Both the position numbers and the translations under genes were made by a program. DNA of 64,000 nucleotides from Vibrio cyclitrophicus (GTDB lineage: Bacteria; Pseudomonadota; Gammaproteobacteria; Enterobacterales; Vibrionaceae), in assembly GCF_024347435.1 (NCBI RefSeq), contig NZ_AP025480.1, positions 3,100,001-3,164,000 on the forward strand, read 5' to 3'. The first letter of the stretch is position 1. Each line of letters begins with the position of its first letter. The notes beneath the pieces were generated by a model. It was not told the origin of the DNA. It searched no databases and saw nothing but the letters and a program-made list of their open reading frames with translations. Shown here in pieces: positions 10,141 through 19,395 of the stretch.

Positions 10141-10383
10141 TGCTACAAAAGAACCAAACGCTGAAGAAATGGCACTGGCTAAGCTTGGTAGCCAAAAGCT
10201 GTCAGCCGTTATAGATATTAATGGTGAAGCTCAAAGGATTAATGTTGTCAATAAGTCTGGTGAGACTCACGAAGTAACGATTCCAGCAAGCGCATTCAAT
10301 ATGATGATCGAGGGGCTTACTCAATTAGGTCAAGGCAACGCTGTTAACCTCACATCTATTCATGCGGATCTCACAACGCAAGT
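10141..10383 (+). pseudogene. Truncated copy of excisionase-type antitoxin gene
   Basis: This stretch is a near-copy of the first half of the gene at 22337: both read AEEMALAKLGSQ, then SAVI.INGEAQRINVV, then HE.TIPASA.NMMIE. The likeness starts just after where the ATG should be and ends abruptly at the codon for TTQ (10383), before the MerR/excisionase-like HTH. The remaining open frame runs a few unrelated codons to a stop at 10417. Start codon and DNA-binding half are therefore missing, making this a decayed antitoxin remnant or one side of a recombination event. Confidence 0.8.
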
Positions 10384-10425
10384 CAGTATGACTCATTGCT
10401 TTCTAGCAAACGTCTAGAGATTGCG

Positions 10426-12171
10426 CTACAACTCTAGACGCTTTAGAAGGTAGTAGGCGATATCGGCTTCCGTAACCAAGCCTTTGTAGAGGTTCTTGGA
10501 GACTAAGACGATCGGTAAAGAAATGGCCCTCTCTTTAATCAGTGGAAACACCTCTGTAAGCATACTTTCAGTGTCCATGACCGTGAATTGAGTGTCCATC
10601 ATACTGGTAACAGGCTTTTTCCAGATATTCGCTTCTTTCATCGTTTCATGTTCGGTTCCCATCGCAGGCGTCAAATGAAGATTAAGCTGCGATTTGTCCA
10701 CTAACCCCACACATTCACCTTTGTTAATCACAGGGATAATGTTAATAGTGTCGGGCTTCAAATATTCATTGGCAAGAAAGAGGGGCTCTCCTGGATCTAA
10801 ACGAGGTAGGCTTTTACTGGCAATATGGTACAAAGTAGTCGCTTCTTTATCCACATCTGAGCTATCCGTCATTCCATCGGTATGCAGTTGTCGAAGTATG
10901 ATATCGACCTGTTTCTCTGTATCTTGCAGTTCGTTGTAATCAACAGGCTTGGCAAAAAGAGACCCTTGCATATAATCAACCCCCAGATGAGACAAAAAAC
11001 GTGCCTCATCCGATGTTTCGATGCCTTCAGCAATCACCTGTACATCCAAGCGATGGCATAATCTGACTAGCAACTTAATGACTTGATAGTATTCGCCGCC
11101 TTTATTGCTGCGTTCAATCAGCTCACGGCTAACTCGGAGATATTTAAACTCTCCTTTATTGAGTAAGTCAGCCAACCGAAAACCTTTAGATAAATCATCC
11201 AACGCAAACTGAATGCCACGCTGGCGAAATCCAGGAAGAAGTGTTGCAAAGTCAAGAGTCTCTGCTGGGCTTTTAACTTCATTTATATCCATCATAATTT
11301 GCTGCAGTTCAATCTCCTCTTGCTTCGCCAGCACCACCATGCACTCCAACACTTCAGGCAAACTCTGTTGGGTATTCGGCGACAGATTGAGATTCAGAAA
11401 ATTTCCGGACTTTTTCAATAGAAGTGAACATTGTGAAAATGCACTCTGATAAATGAGTAAATCCAAGTCTGATATCAGGCCTAAGTCCTCGGCTAGTCCT
11501 ATCAATTCAGTGGTTGTAGCGTTAAGTGTCGAGTCTATATTAAAACGACAAAATGCTTCATATCCTACCACCTCCCAATCCAGGCAACTTATAATCGGCT
11601 GATACTGAACGCCCACCTCTCCTTTCTCGATAGCGTCACTCACAAGATCTTCTAGAAGCACATAGCGTTTAATCGTCAATTGCAAATCGGTGTCGTAAAA
11701 CTGGATACGACTTTTATGCCCTGCTGGTTGAGCTAATGTAGCTTGAGATGCATGTACAACAGCCTTCTTAATAGACTGGGTGTCCATCCCCAACACAGAC
11801 ACGCCCACTTTCCCGGAAGTTAAATAGCGGTACATACGCTCATCAGAATGTTTTACTTCAGAGAAGAAATGACGAATGCTGAAATGAATCGCTCGGGCGT
11901 AGTTTTGACTCATGCAAATAGGCTCGCATAAGTACACCAAGAAAAAGCTTTGATTCAAGCGTCCTACAACCTGTGCGCTTTTAACGGTTTGCATGACTTT
12001 ATGAAATGCGTCAAACACTCTGGGTTCAAGATTACTGGGTTTAATGGCAAGGACGATAGAAACATTCTGATAGCGTACGCTATGCTTTGTGGATTCGGCA
12101 TTACAAATGAACATTTCTTGGTTCATCGTGAGTAAGCAATCGGTTTTAATTGACGTTGATTCACAAGCCAT
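10426..12171 (-). CDS. Degenerate EAL protein with C-terminal CBS pair
   Basis: A 581-residue cytoplasmic protein: a weak GGDEF-like N-terminal domain (about 30-160, no GGDEF motif), an EAL domain (about 175-410) and a CBS-like pair (about 440-580). Several EAL active-site elements are altered: YEAFCRF for EAL, DINEVKS for the glutamate strand, DDLSKGF in place of DDFGTGYS, and no KIDRS motif. It is therefore more likely a c-di-GMP receptor or protein-interaction module than an enzyme. CBS domains usually bind adenosyl nucleotides, so it may join nucleotide state with c-di-GMP signalling. A TAAGGAG element sits at ideal spacing from the ATG. It lies directly after the antitoxin remnant, with no partner gene. 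Confidence 0.8.
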   Translation of the reverse strand: MACESTSIKTDCLLTMNQEMFICNAESTKHSVRYQNVSIVLAIKPSNLEPRVFDAFHKVMQTVKSAQVVGRLNQSFFLVYLCEPICMSQNYARAIHFSIRHFFSEVKHSDERMYRYLTSGKVGVSVLGMDTQSIKKAVVHASQATLAQPAGHKSRIQFYDTDLQLTIKRYVLLEDLVSDAIEKGEVGVQYQPIISCLDWEVVGYEAFCRFNIDSTLNATTTELIGLAEDLGLISDLDLLIYQSAFSQCSLLLKKSGNFLNLNLSPNTQQSLPEVLECMVVLAKQEEIELQQIMMDINEVKSPAETLDFATLLPGFRQRGIQFALDDLSKGFRLADLLNKGEFKYLRVSRELIERSNKGGEYYQVIKLLVRLCHRLDVQVIAEGIETSDEARFLSHLGVDYMQGSLFAKPVDYNELQDTEKQVDIILRQLHTDGMTDSSDVDKEATTLYHIASKSLPRLDPGEPLFLANEYLKPDTINIIPVINKGECVGLVDKSQLNLHLTPAMGTEHETMKEANIWKKPVTSMMDTQFTVMDTESMLTEVFPLIKERAISLPIVLVSKNLYKGLVTEADIAYYLLKRLEL

Positions 12172-12392
12172 TAGTGACTCCTTAGTACTGAAATCTGCCG
12201 AGGATATCTAGGCGAACTGATGACGTAAAACTCACTCATGCCCCTTTGACGTCAGATCATATAAAGTTCACTCGTAAACCTACCGAGCAACATGACCTTG
12301 TGTTCAACGGTGCAGTGTCCACGTACACACACTCTGAATATCTGTTCGAATACTCAGCTAGATGATTATAGAGCATACAGAGAGCTACTTTT

Positions 12393-12427
12393 ATATGACA
12401 GTATACGAATATATGACAGTATACGAA
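12393..12427. repeat. Tandem 18-base direct repeat
   Basis: ATATGACAGTATACGAA occurs twice with an 18-base period. Each unit includes the palindrome GTATAC. It may be a pair of regulator sites or a simple slippage duplication. Confidence 0.6.
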
Positions 12428-12828
12428 CATCCTCTGTTCATAAACCAATTTCAAATGTAATAAGTGGTAACCGTGCACTTAGTCATAAACGACGTAGATG
12501 ATCTGAAACGTGGCTTTACAGACCGCTCTCACTCTGGACTGCATCATACATTTCGAAACAACATTCCTATACTCTAGCCAAATGCTAAGTGTCGTGCTGA
12601 TTAAACGATTGTCAAAAAGAATCCCCCTTAACTCGTTGAACATTTTGGAGTAAGCCTGAACACCGTAAATCTCATTTCAACGCGTAAGTCCCCCCACACA
12701 ACCTGTGCATGATAGGTTCTCATAAACCAACAAAGTCAATGGCCATAAGCTTGAGTTAACAGTGCTCGAAAGGCTTATCTCCACCTGAAATTACGATTCA
12801 TTTTTTAGACGCCAACCGTTAACAGAAC

Positions 12829-12864
12829 AAAAAAACCGAGTGGTCAATGCCCACTCGGTTTTCA
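12829..12864 (-). terminator. Rho-independent terminator
   Basis: On the minus strand AACCGAGTGGGCA pairs with its complement around a small loop and is followed by a run of seven T. It lies about 25 bases after the stop of the secreted-protein gene. Confidence 0.9.
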
Positions 12865-12889
12865 TTGATTACTATTTCAAAGGTATCGA

Positions 12890-13579
12890 TTACTCTCGAG
12901 TTAATATAACGACGCTATTCTCAACTTCGCGCATACTGCCATCAAGCTCATTAAAGTAGCTTAGGCCATACATAACACTACCGTCTCCTGATAGTTTAAG
13001 CTGCTCTGTATCATTGGGATCACCATCAAAGACAATGGTCACGATGCCGGTTGACTCATCGACACTCCAAGTGCTGCTTGTCGCCGTTTCATTCCAGCTG
13101 TCTTCATTGTATTCCATGTCGTTATCAAAGCTTGGGCATGGATCGACACTAAAGTTGTTACATGCCCCAACGAGCAGACCTTCGCTCTCTGACTCTTTGC
13201 CTATGTCATCAGCTATGGTCCCATCAGCCAAGAAAGTCATCGTTGTGCTGCCACCGCCTTTCAAGAAACGAACCGCGTATGGTGAGACGAACCCACTGCC
13301 TGAAGCGTGTTCAAAGTTTCCAGAATCTGAAGGGTCATCACCGAAGTAACCAAAATAGATAAATTGCCCTGAATAAGTGTTACCACTGATCATTTCAGCG
13401 AAAGTGGCATTGATGCCTAACCGTGCTTCCAGCTCTTCAATACGTTCTTCTAGCGCAGTAAAGTTGGCATTCATTTCCGATGCCACTATCGCATCACCTG
13501 CGGTAAAGGTATTCGGTACAGCGGCAGCCGGCAGTGTCAATCCAGCAGAGATAGCTGCAATAAGAATTTGCTTTTTCAT
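12890..13579 (-). CDS. Exported protein with coiled-coil start
   Basis: A 229-residue protein with a clear Sec signal peptide (hydrophobic core ILIAAISAGLTLPAAAV, likely cleavage near residue 20). The mature start has the pattern TFTAGDAIVASEMNANF followed by a short coiled coil EERIEELEARL. Similar openings occur in trimeric or stalk-like surface proteins, so oligomerisation through this coil is plausible. The rest is Gly/Ser/Asp-rich beta sequence with no motif I recognise. It starts 20 bases after the TSP3 lipoprotein gene with AAGGACG upstream, so the two form an operon closed by the terminator at 12829-12864. Function unknown. Confidence 0.75.
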   Translation of the reverse strand: MKKQILIAAISAGLTLPAAAVPNTFTAGDAIVASEMNANFTALEERIEELEARLGINATFAEMISGNTYSGQFIYFGYFGDDPSDSGNFEHASGSGFVSPYAVRFLKGGGSTTMTFLADGTIADDIGKESESEGLLVGACNNFSVDPCPSFDNDMEYNEDSWNETATSSTWSVDESTGIVTIVFDGDPNDTEQLKLSGDGSVMYGLSYFNELDGSMREVENSVVILTRE

Positions 13580-13599
13580 AGTTTCGTCCTTAAATCGTT

Positions 13600-15201
13600 T
13601 TATTGGAAAGTGGCGCCACTATCCCAGTTGGAAGTATCCCAAACGCCGGTACCAGGCTCACCATTTGGTGTCGTATCAGCATTGTCACCTATACCGTCGT
13701 TATCACTATCCGCATGTTCTGTTGGGTCTTTAGGAAACGCATCCACGTCGTTTTCGTAACCATCGTTGTCAGTATCATTAGGATACTGATCATCAAGGTC
13801 GTCGATACCGTCATTGTCAAAATCACCGGCTTGGGTGTTGTCGTTCGGGTATTGGTCATCGACATCGTTGACACCATCATTGTCATCATCGAGATCCGCC
13901 ACGTCACCGGTTCCATCTCCGTCGCTATCCGCATGTTCTGTTGGGTCTTGAGGAAACGCATCCACATCATTTTCGTAACCATCGTTGTCAGTATCATTTG
14001 GATACTGATCATCCAGATCGTCGATACCATCATTGTCAAAATCACCGGCTTGGGTGTTGTCGTTCGGGTATTGGTCATCGACATCGTTGACACCGTCGTT
14101 ATCATCGTCGAGATCCGCTACGTCACCGGTACCATCTCCGTCGCTATCGGCATTCTCAGAAGGGTCTTGAGGGAATGCATCCACGTCGTTTTGATGGCCA
14201 TCGTTATCGGTATCATTCGGAAATTGATCGTCTAATACGTCGATGCCGTCGTTATCAAAGTCACCCGCCCTATCATCTTGATAAGGGTAGAGATCGGTAT
14301 CATCATCGATGCCATCGTTATCGTCGTCTGTATCGGCGACATCCCCTGTACCATCGTCATCAAAGTCGGCATATTCCTCAGAATCATTGGGGAACTTATC
14401 CAGATCATCTGGCACACCGTCACCGTCACTGTCCGTCACTCCAACGGGGGCATCAAGCGCCTCCCCCACGGTGTCAAAATCCATACTGCCGCTACTGGAT
14501 TCAACTTGATCTATCTTTTTGTTGATCTCGGCGTTGACCACTTGGACGACTTTCACAAAAGAGGAGTTATTGCTGTCTTGCTCTAATATGTTGGCCAGTT
14601 CCGAACTGTCTTTGGGCAGAACCTGAGAGAGCACTAAGTTCTCAGCAGCGTAAGCGGCCGCCGTTTGATTGTCCGCAATGAAGTCACCTAATACATCATC
14701 GCTATCAATACCGAGCTGCTGCGCAACATCGGTTAACGCTTGTTGCTTTTTTTGCTCCAATTCAGCGGACGTTTCAGAGCCGGTGAGCGACTGCTCTAGC
14801 AGAACATTAACGAGAGTTGAAAGGGGCGTCACTTTGTCTTCACCGGGAGGCGCCGACATCACATAATCCGTAGTGACCAGACCTTGGTCCTCATCTTCGG
14901 TTTGACCGGCAATCGCCCGTACGATGACTGGGTAATCTTGAGGACTTGCCACACCGGTGACATCGAGCTCAGCGACGCCTCCGACTCCTGACGTGGCACT
15001 GGGCTCATCGGGATCTTTTGTGCTGTTTCTGTTGAGGTCAAGCCACACCTCGGCATTGCGTAAGTAGCCGTCAATAGCCGTTATGCTGTAGGTACTTGAT
15101 TGTGGTGTCGTTTCTCCAGAGGCTCCTCCGGAGTCTTCACACCCAACAAGTACAAGCGAACTACTGAGACCAAGCGCGATGGCTATTTGGTTTCTTTTCA
15201 T
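13600..15201 (-). CDS. Lipoprotein with thrombospondin type 3 calcium-binding repeats
   Basis: A 533-residue predicted lipoprotein. The ATG at 15201 (MKRNQIAIALGL) is chosen over an upstream in-frame start because it begins a signal peptide ending in the lipobox LVGC. A Ser/Thr-rich tether and a globular domain (about 30-225, a carboxypeptidase-like beta sandwich is possible) come before a long run of Asp-rich TSP3 repeats (about 250-515: DSDGDGTGD, DDDNDGVND, DFDNDGIDD). Such repeats bind calcium and form a stiff stalk. The repeats are nearly identical in DNA as well as protein (219-base period), a sign of recent tandem duplication. It is the first gene of an operon with the exported protein downstream, likely on the cell surface. 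Confidence 0.85.
   Translation of the reverse strand: MKRNQIAIALGLSSSLVLVGCEDSGGASGETTPQSSTYSITAIDGYLRNAEVWLDLNRNSTKDPDEPSATSGVGGVAELDVTGVASPQDYPVIVRAIAGQTEDEDQGLVTTDYVMSAPPGEDKVTPLSTLVNVLLEQSLTGSETSAELEQKKQQALTDVAQQLGIDSDDVLGDFIADNQTAAAYAAENLVLSQVLPKDSSELANILEQDSNNSSFVKVVQVVNAEINKKIDQVESSSGSMDFDTVGEALDAPVGVTDSDGDGVPDDLDKFPNDSEEYADFDDDGTGDVADTDDDNDGIDDDTDLYPYQDDRAGDFDNDGIDVLDDQFPNDTDNDGHQNDVDAFPQDPSENADSDGDGTGDVADLDDDNDGVNDVDDQYPNDNTQAGDFDNDGIDDLDDQYPNDTDNDGYENDVDAFPQDPTEHADSDGDGTGDVADLDDDNDGVNDVDDQYPNDNTQAGDFDNDGIDDLDDQYPNDTDNDGYENDVDAFPKDPTEHADSDNDGIGDNADTTPNGEPGTGVWDTSNWDSGATFQ
13711..14148. repeat. 219-base tandem repeats inside TSP3 lipoprotein gene
   Basis: Two consecutive 219-base units (13711-13929 and 13930-14148) are almost identical. 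A third, more diverged unit follows to about 14340. Each encodes 73 residues holding several TSP3 calcium loops. The period is a multiple of three, so changes in copy number keep the frame. Expansion or contraction would change stalk length. Confidence 0.85.
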
Positions 15202-15444
15202 ATCAGCGTTCCATGTTAAATGAAAATACAATCGTCGATAGATGCAACTAAGTGCAACCAAATAATCATAGTTTATAGTTTATAAATTTTCCTACTGATG
15301 AAATGGCCAGCTGAGTGGGAGTGAGAAAGTTATACCTATAGTCGTCAATAACCGTCGCCAATAACGGGGCACCTTAGCAATTTCGCCGTAAACCCTCGCC
15401 CGATGATGAGGGCGGGGATATAAGGCGTAAGACGCGATAGCGTC

Positions 15445-15873
15445 TTAATCTGGGGTGGACTGACTTTCCACATAAGCTTTTAATGTTTCAATAGTCGCAC
15501 CGCCAGCAGTACAAGCAAAGTATGAACGAGACCATAGGGCGGAGGTTTTACTCTGCCTTGTAAGGTGTGTGTTTTGTCGTCGTAGCATACGAGATGAAAC
15601 TGCTTTTAAGTTGTTAACCATTACGCTGATTGAAAGTTTTGGAGGGTATGAGATCAGTAAATGAACATGATCCTGTTCACCATCCATTTCTATCAATTCA
15701 CATTCGAGTTTTACACACGCTGACTCAAAAGCTTCCCTTAACTGTTCGATCATAACTCCAGTAAACAACTTGCGTCTGTACTTCGTTGTAAATACCAGAT
15801 GAACAACCAATTTGCTCACGCTGTGCCTTTTTCTGAGGTAGTCTTGAAGTAACTCTTTGTTGTGTGCACTCAC
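15445..15873 (-). CDS. tnpA: IS200/IS605 transposase TnpA (Y1 HUH)
   Basis: A 142-residue Y1 transposase that cuts and joins single-stranded DNA at the hairpin ends. The HUH motif is HVH at 69-71 and the catalytic tyrosine is Y134 in LKAYVESQ. The start of the fold (HLVFTTKYRRKLF) and length match the family. It appears intact, so it could also move tnpB-only and solo-end derivatives in trans. It is divergent from tnpB with about 55 bases between the starts. Confidence 0.95.
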   Translation of the reverse strand: MSAHNKELLQDYLRKRHSVSKLVVHLVFTTKYRRKLFTGVMIEQLREAFESACVKLECELIEMDGEQDHVHLLISYPPKLSISVMVNNLKAVSSRMLRRQNTHLTRQSKTSALWSRSYFACTAGGATIETLKAYVESQSTPD

Positions 15874-15929
15874 TTTACAATATCCTCATAAGACAATAAT
15901 ATAAATGAATTATACATGTGAGCACTAAA

Positions 15930-17072
15930 ATGTTAAGAGCAACAAAAATACGCATTTACCCAACGCAAGAACAAGCTGAGTTTTTAATCGCTCAGTTTGG
16001 CGCCGTGCGTTTTGCGTATAACAAAGCTCTGCATTTAAAATCGCACATGTACCGCAAGCATGGTGTCACACTGAATCCAAAAAAGGATATAAAACCACTG
16101 CTTGCCGTTGCCAAGAAATCCCGCAAATATCAATGGTTGAAGGAATATGATTCAATCGCCTTACAGCAATCAGTGATCAATCTTCACCAAGCCTTCGATA
16201 ACTTCTTTAATCCGAAGTTGAAAGCCAAGTATCCACAATTCAAACGTAGACATGGCAAGCAGTCGAGCTATCACTGTGTGGGTGTAAAGGTACTTGATGG
16301 ATCAATTAAGCTTCCCAAAATGAAACCTATCGAGGCGAATGTTCACCGTGAGATTGAAGGTGTGGTTAAAAGCATCACAGTGAGCCTGAGCAAGACAGGC
16401 AAGTTCTACGCATCAATCCTTGCGGATGATGGAGTAGAAGCCTTAACACCACTCCACACGGTAAGAACAGTGACAGGTGTCGATCTGGGATTGTCTCATT
16501 TTGCGATTGAGTCAAACGGCAGAAAGACAGCTAACCCAAGATTTGTAAAGCGTGCTGAGAAGAATCTCAAACGTAAACAGCGTCAGCTATCACGCAAGGC
16601 AAAAGGCAGTGCCAATCGTGCGAAAGCTCGAATACTTGTAGCTAAATGCCATGAAAAGGTAGCGAATGCTCGCGCTGATTTTCAACACAAACTCTCACGA
16701 ACTCTCGTTGACGAAAACCAAGCGGTGATAGTTGAGACATTGAAATCAGCAAATATGATGAAAAGCCGCAAACTAGCGAAACATATCGCTGATGCCTCAT
16801 GGCATAGCTTTGTTGCGAAACTGGAATACAAACTGAAAGAGCAAGGTAAGCACCTAGTAAAGCTAGACCAGTGGTACGCCAGTTCTAAGACATGCCACTG
16901 TTGCGGTCATAAAATGGAAGACATGCCCTTATCGGTTCGCAAATGGGATTGCCCATCTTGCGGTACAACGGATATTGATCGCGACTTAAATGCCGCCCTC
17001 AATATTCGTGATAAAGGCATTCTAGAATTAAAGGCGGCTGGACGGTCGTTTCTGCTTATGGAAGCTGCGTAA
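15930..17072 (+). CDS. tnpB: TnpB RNA-guided nuclease of IS605 element
   Basis: A 380-residue TnpB/OrfB. The RuvC catalytic triad is visible as D in TGVDLGLSHF (about 185), E in VIVETLKSANM (about 269) and D in DIDRDLNAALNI (about 350). A four-cysteine zinc ribbon (CHCC...CPSC, about 322-344) interrupts the RuvC fold. N-terminal RATKIRIYPT is the usual family opening. TnpB is the RNA-guided DNA nuclease ancestral to Cas12; it cuts donor sites after excision and so favours retention of the element. The ATG at 15930 is chosen over an in-frame GTG twelve bases upstream by comparison with the second copy. No disrupting mutation was seen. Confidence 0.93.
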   Translation: MLRATKIRIYPTQEQAEFLIAQFGAVRFAYNKALHLKSHMYRKHGVTLNPKKDIKPLLAVAKKSRKYQWLKEYDSIALQQSVINLHQAFDNFFNPKLKAKYPQFKRRHGKQSSYHCVGVKVLDGSIKLPKMKPIEANVHREIEGVVKSITVSLSKTGKFYASILADDGVEALTPLHTVRTVTGVDLGLSHFAIESNGRKTANPRFVKRAEKNLKRKQRQLSRKAKGSANRAKARILVAKCHEKVANARADFQHKLSRTLVDENQAVIVETLKSANMMKSRKLAKHIADASWHSFVAKLEYKLKEQGKHLVKLDQWYASSKTCHCCGHKMEDMPLSVRKWDCPSCGTTDIDRDLNAALNIRDKGILELKAAGRSFLLMEAA

Positions 17073-17140
17073 GTCTCGATACTATCGAGCAACGGCTAAC
17101 GAAATAAGAAGCATCGCCTGATAAGGCGGTGAGAAGTCAC
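16990..17140 (+). ncRNA. Likely omega RNA of tnpB (3' end of gene to right end)
   Basis: In characterised IS605 elements the guide RNA overlaps the tnpB 3' end and runs through the right-end hairpin, with its guide in the flanking host DNA. The same layout exists here: tnpB ends at 17072, a structured stretch ending in a GCC...GGC hairpin follows, and the guide would start just past 17140. The 5' boundary is a guess. Confidence 0.4.
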
Positions 17141-17433
17141 CGGGTTAAGAAACTCGATAAAGTCAGGAGTCATCTATAGTCAAAGCGATATAGAGGCAGG
17201 AGCAGAAACCCGCCTAAATGGACTGAAGCACTCCCCCGGATAATCACCTCATTCCTGAGACACGGATCGATAAATCCACATTTTAGTCTATGGTTATAAA
17301 TTATAAATTGTGATTCAGTTCATAAAATATGCATATGATGACCTTATCTCAGGCTTATTCGTTAACTTTTCAAAGAATGACACCATTACATCGCTTACTT
17401 TTAGAGAGCAGCTTTTATACAAGGAGAAATAGC

Positions 17434-19389
17434 ATGCGACAAATAGGAACGTTGGGATTGGCTATGTTAGTGGTGCTAAGTGCTAACGCATCCGCCCCTA
17501 AAGACGCAACGAAAACCACTATCAGTGTCAATAACCAAGTCAAAGAAGACTTACCGTTCAGCGATAAGAAAGACTTTGAAAACGCTCAAAAAGGTTTTAT
17601 TGCCAAGCAAGATGTTGTCACGATTAAAAATGACAAGGGGGATGTGGTTTGGGATCTTGAAGCGTATAAAAAATACATCCGTTTAGATACGCCTTCTCCA
17701 GACACCGTTAACCCAAGCTTATGGCGTAACGCTCAACTCAACATGATCAATGGCCTATTTGAAGTGACTGATGGTATCTATCAGGTTCGCGGCTACGATT
17801 TATCTAACATCACGTTTATTAAAGGCGATAAAGGGTGGATCGTATTTGATCCGCTCATCTCTCAGGAAACAGCGAAAGCGGCACTGGATTTTATTAACAA
17901 AGAGTTAGGTGAAAGACCCGTGACTGGTGTTTTCTACAGCCACAGTCACATTGACCACTTTGGAGGTGTGCGAGGCATCGTCGATGAAAAAGACGTGATT
18001 TCAGGTAAAGTTCCTATCGTCGCCTCCCAAGGCTTTACCGAACATGCCGTGTCTGAAAACGTCATCGCGGGGAACGCCATGGGACGACGAGCGGTATACA
18101 TGTACGGCGCTCTTCTACCCAAAAATGAAAAAGGCGGTGTCAACGGCGGTTTGGGTCAAACAACATCCACCGGCGTTGCGACGATGATCAAGCCAACCGA
18201 TATCATCCAGAAAACGGGTGAAGAACGTACCATTGACGGTATTAAAATGGTTTTCCAATATACACCAGGTACTGAAGCGCCAACCGAAATGAACATTTGG
18301 TTCCCGGAAAAGAAAGCACTTTGGATGGCGGAAAATACCACCAATACAATGCATAATATCTTAACCCTTCGAGGCGCGCAGGTTCGTGACGCATTGAAAT
18401 GGTCCAGCTACCTACAAGAAACCATTGATATGTGGGGCGATGAAGTCCAGGTGAAATTCCAAAGCCACCACTGGCCAATGTGGGGGCAAGAAGACATCGC
18501 CAAATACTTCAAAAAACAACGTGATATGTATAAATACACGCACGACCAAACCGTTCGCTTGATGAACCAGGGGTATATTGGCTCAGAAATTTCAGAGATG
18601 ATCGAGTTTCCGGACGAGATTGCTAACACCTGGAGCTCTAGAGGCTACTACGGCACTTTACGCCATAACAGCCGAGCCGTTTATCAGCGCTACATGGGTT
18701 GGTACAACGGTAACCCATCGGATCTCAACAACCTACCACCCGCGGATGCCGCCATTAAATATGTTGAATACATGGGCGGCGAACAAGCAGCCATCAAGAA
18801 GGCACAAGCTGACTTTGATAAAGGTCATTATCGCTGGGTGGCCGAAGTCCTAAAACATGTTGTTTTCGCTAACCCTGATAGTGAGAAAGGGAAAAACCTA
18901 TTAGCGGATGCCTATGAACAAATGGGCTACCAAGCGGAGTCTGGACCTTGGCGTTCGGTTTATCTGCAAGGCGCTCTTGAGTTGAGAAACGGCACCCCGA
19001 GTGCGGGCGGGACGAATGTGGCTTCTCCTGACATCATTAAAAATATGCCACCAGAGATGTTGTTCGACTACTTAGCCGTTCGTATCCTACCAGAAAAAGC
19101 GGCAGGGAAAGCCTTTGTCATGAACCTGGACTTTACCGACCTTGATGAAAAGTACTCGTTATATGTCGAGAACTCCGTCCTTAACCATACAACAAAGCTC
19201 GCTGAACAACCTGACGTATCCTTAGTCCTGACCAAAGCAACATTGGATGACGTTCAACTTGGGAACATCACCTTAGAGAAAGCCATTGCAGACGGTCAAA
19301 TTAATCTAGAGGGCGATCCACAAGTATTGAAAGACTTCGTGGGCATGCTGGATAACTTTAACTTTTGGTTCAATATTGTGACCCCTTAA
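17434..19389 (+). CDS. Exported alkylsulfatase, metallo-beta-lactamase fold (SdsA-like)
   Basis: A 651-residue enzyme expected to hydrolyse alkyl sulfate esters such as dodecyl sulfate. The ATG at 17434 has a perfect AAGGAGA and opens a signal peptide ending near ANASA, so an upstream in-frame ATG was rejected. The metallo-beta-lactamase domain carries the zinc motif SHSHIDHFGG (about 169-178) and a second metal region near WMAENTTNTMHN. It is followed by a dimerisation domain and a C-terminal SCP2-like lipid-binding domain (about 530-650), the order found in SdsA1 and YjcS. A second small exported protein follows after six bases, so they are co-transcribed. Periplasmic location is inferred. 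Confidence 0.92.
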   Translation: MRQIGTLGLAMLVVLSANASAPKDATKTTISVNNQVKEDLPFSDKKDFENAQKGFIAKQDVVTIKNDKGDVVWDLEAYKKYIRLDTPSPDTVNPSLWRNAQLNMINGLFEVTDGIYQVRGYDLSNITFIKGDKGWIVFDPLISQETAKAALDFINKELGERPVTGVFYSHSHIDHFGGVRGIVDEKDVISGKVPIVASQGFTEHAVSENVIAGNAMGRRAVYMYGALLPKNEKGGVNGGLGQTTSTGVATMIKPTDIIQKTGEERTIDGIKMVFQYTPGTEAPTEMNIWFPEKKALWMAENTTNTMHNILTLRGAQVRDALKWSSYLQETIDMWGDEVQVKFQSHHWPMWGQEDIAKYFKKQRDMYKYTHDQTVRLMNQGYIGSEISEMIEFPDEIANTWSSRGYYGTLRHNSRAVYQRYMGWYNGNPSDLNNLPPADAAIKYVEYMGGEQAAIKKAQADFDKGHYRWVAEVLKHVVFANPDSEKGKNLLADAYEQMGYQAESGPWRSVYLQGALELRNGTPSAGGTNVASPDIIKNMPPEMLFDYLAVRILPEKAAGKAFVMNLDFTDLDEKYSLYVENSVLNHTTKLAEQPDVSLVLTKATLDDVQLGNITLEKAIADGQINLEGDPQVLKDFVGMLDNFNFWFNIVTP

Positions 19390-19395
19390 GGAGGA

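Larger units (their letters stand above)
12172..12889. other. Long intergenic region
   Basis: About 720 bases without a convincing gene. It holds the promoter side of the EAL-CBS gene, an 18-base tandem repeat and, at its right end, the terminator of the next operon. Short frames on both strands near 12260-12500 overlap each other and look random. Confidence 0.5.
15378..17140. mobile_element. IS200/IS605-family element with tnpA and tnpB
   Basis: Boundaries are inferred by comparing this copy with the tnpB-only copy at 26883 and the solo end at 1764. All three share an outer TTAG on the left, a subterminal hairpin in each end (here built on GCCCGATGATGAGGGC at the left and GCCTGATAAGGC at the right), and a right end closing in AGTCAC. 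There are no inverted repeats or target duplications, as expected for HUH Y1 transposition through single-stranded DNA. tnpA and tnpB are divergent, which is the IS605 group layout. It sits between the TSP3 operon and the alkylsulfatase gene. Confidence 0.8.

Noticed and set aside
9905..10195. Minus-strand frame of 96 codons
   Set aside because: Partly antisense to the antitoxin remnant, no binding site, biased composition; judged spurious.
13711..14340. Regular repeats considered as a CRISPR array
   Set aside because: The period is 219 bases, in frame and coding for TSP3 calcium loops; no short repeat-spacer structure.
13600..14590. Long plus-strand and alternative minus-strand frames rich in Ile/Val/Arg/His or Met/Thr
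   Set aside because: They are shadows of the Asp-rich repeats of the lipoprotein gene in other frames; no binding sites or protein families.
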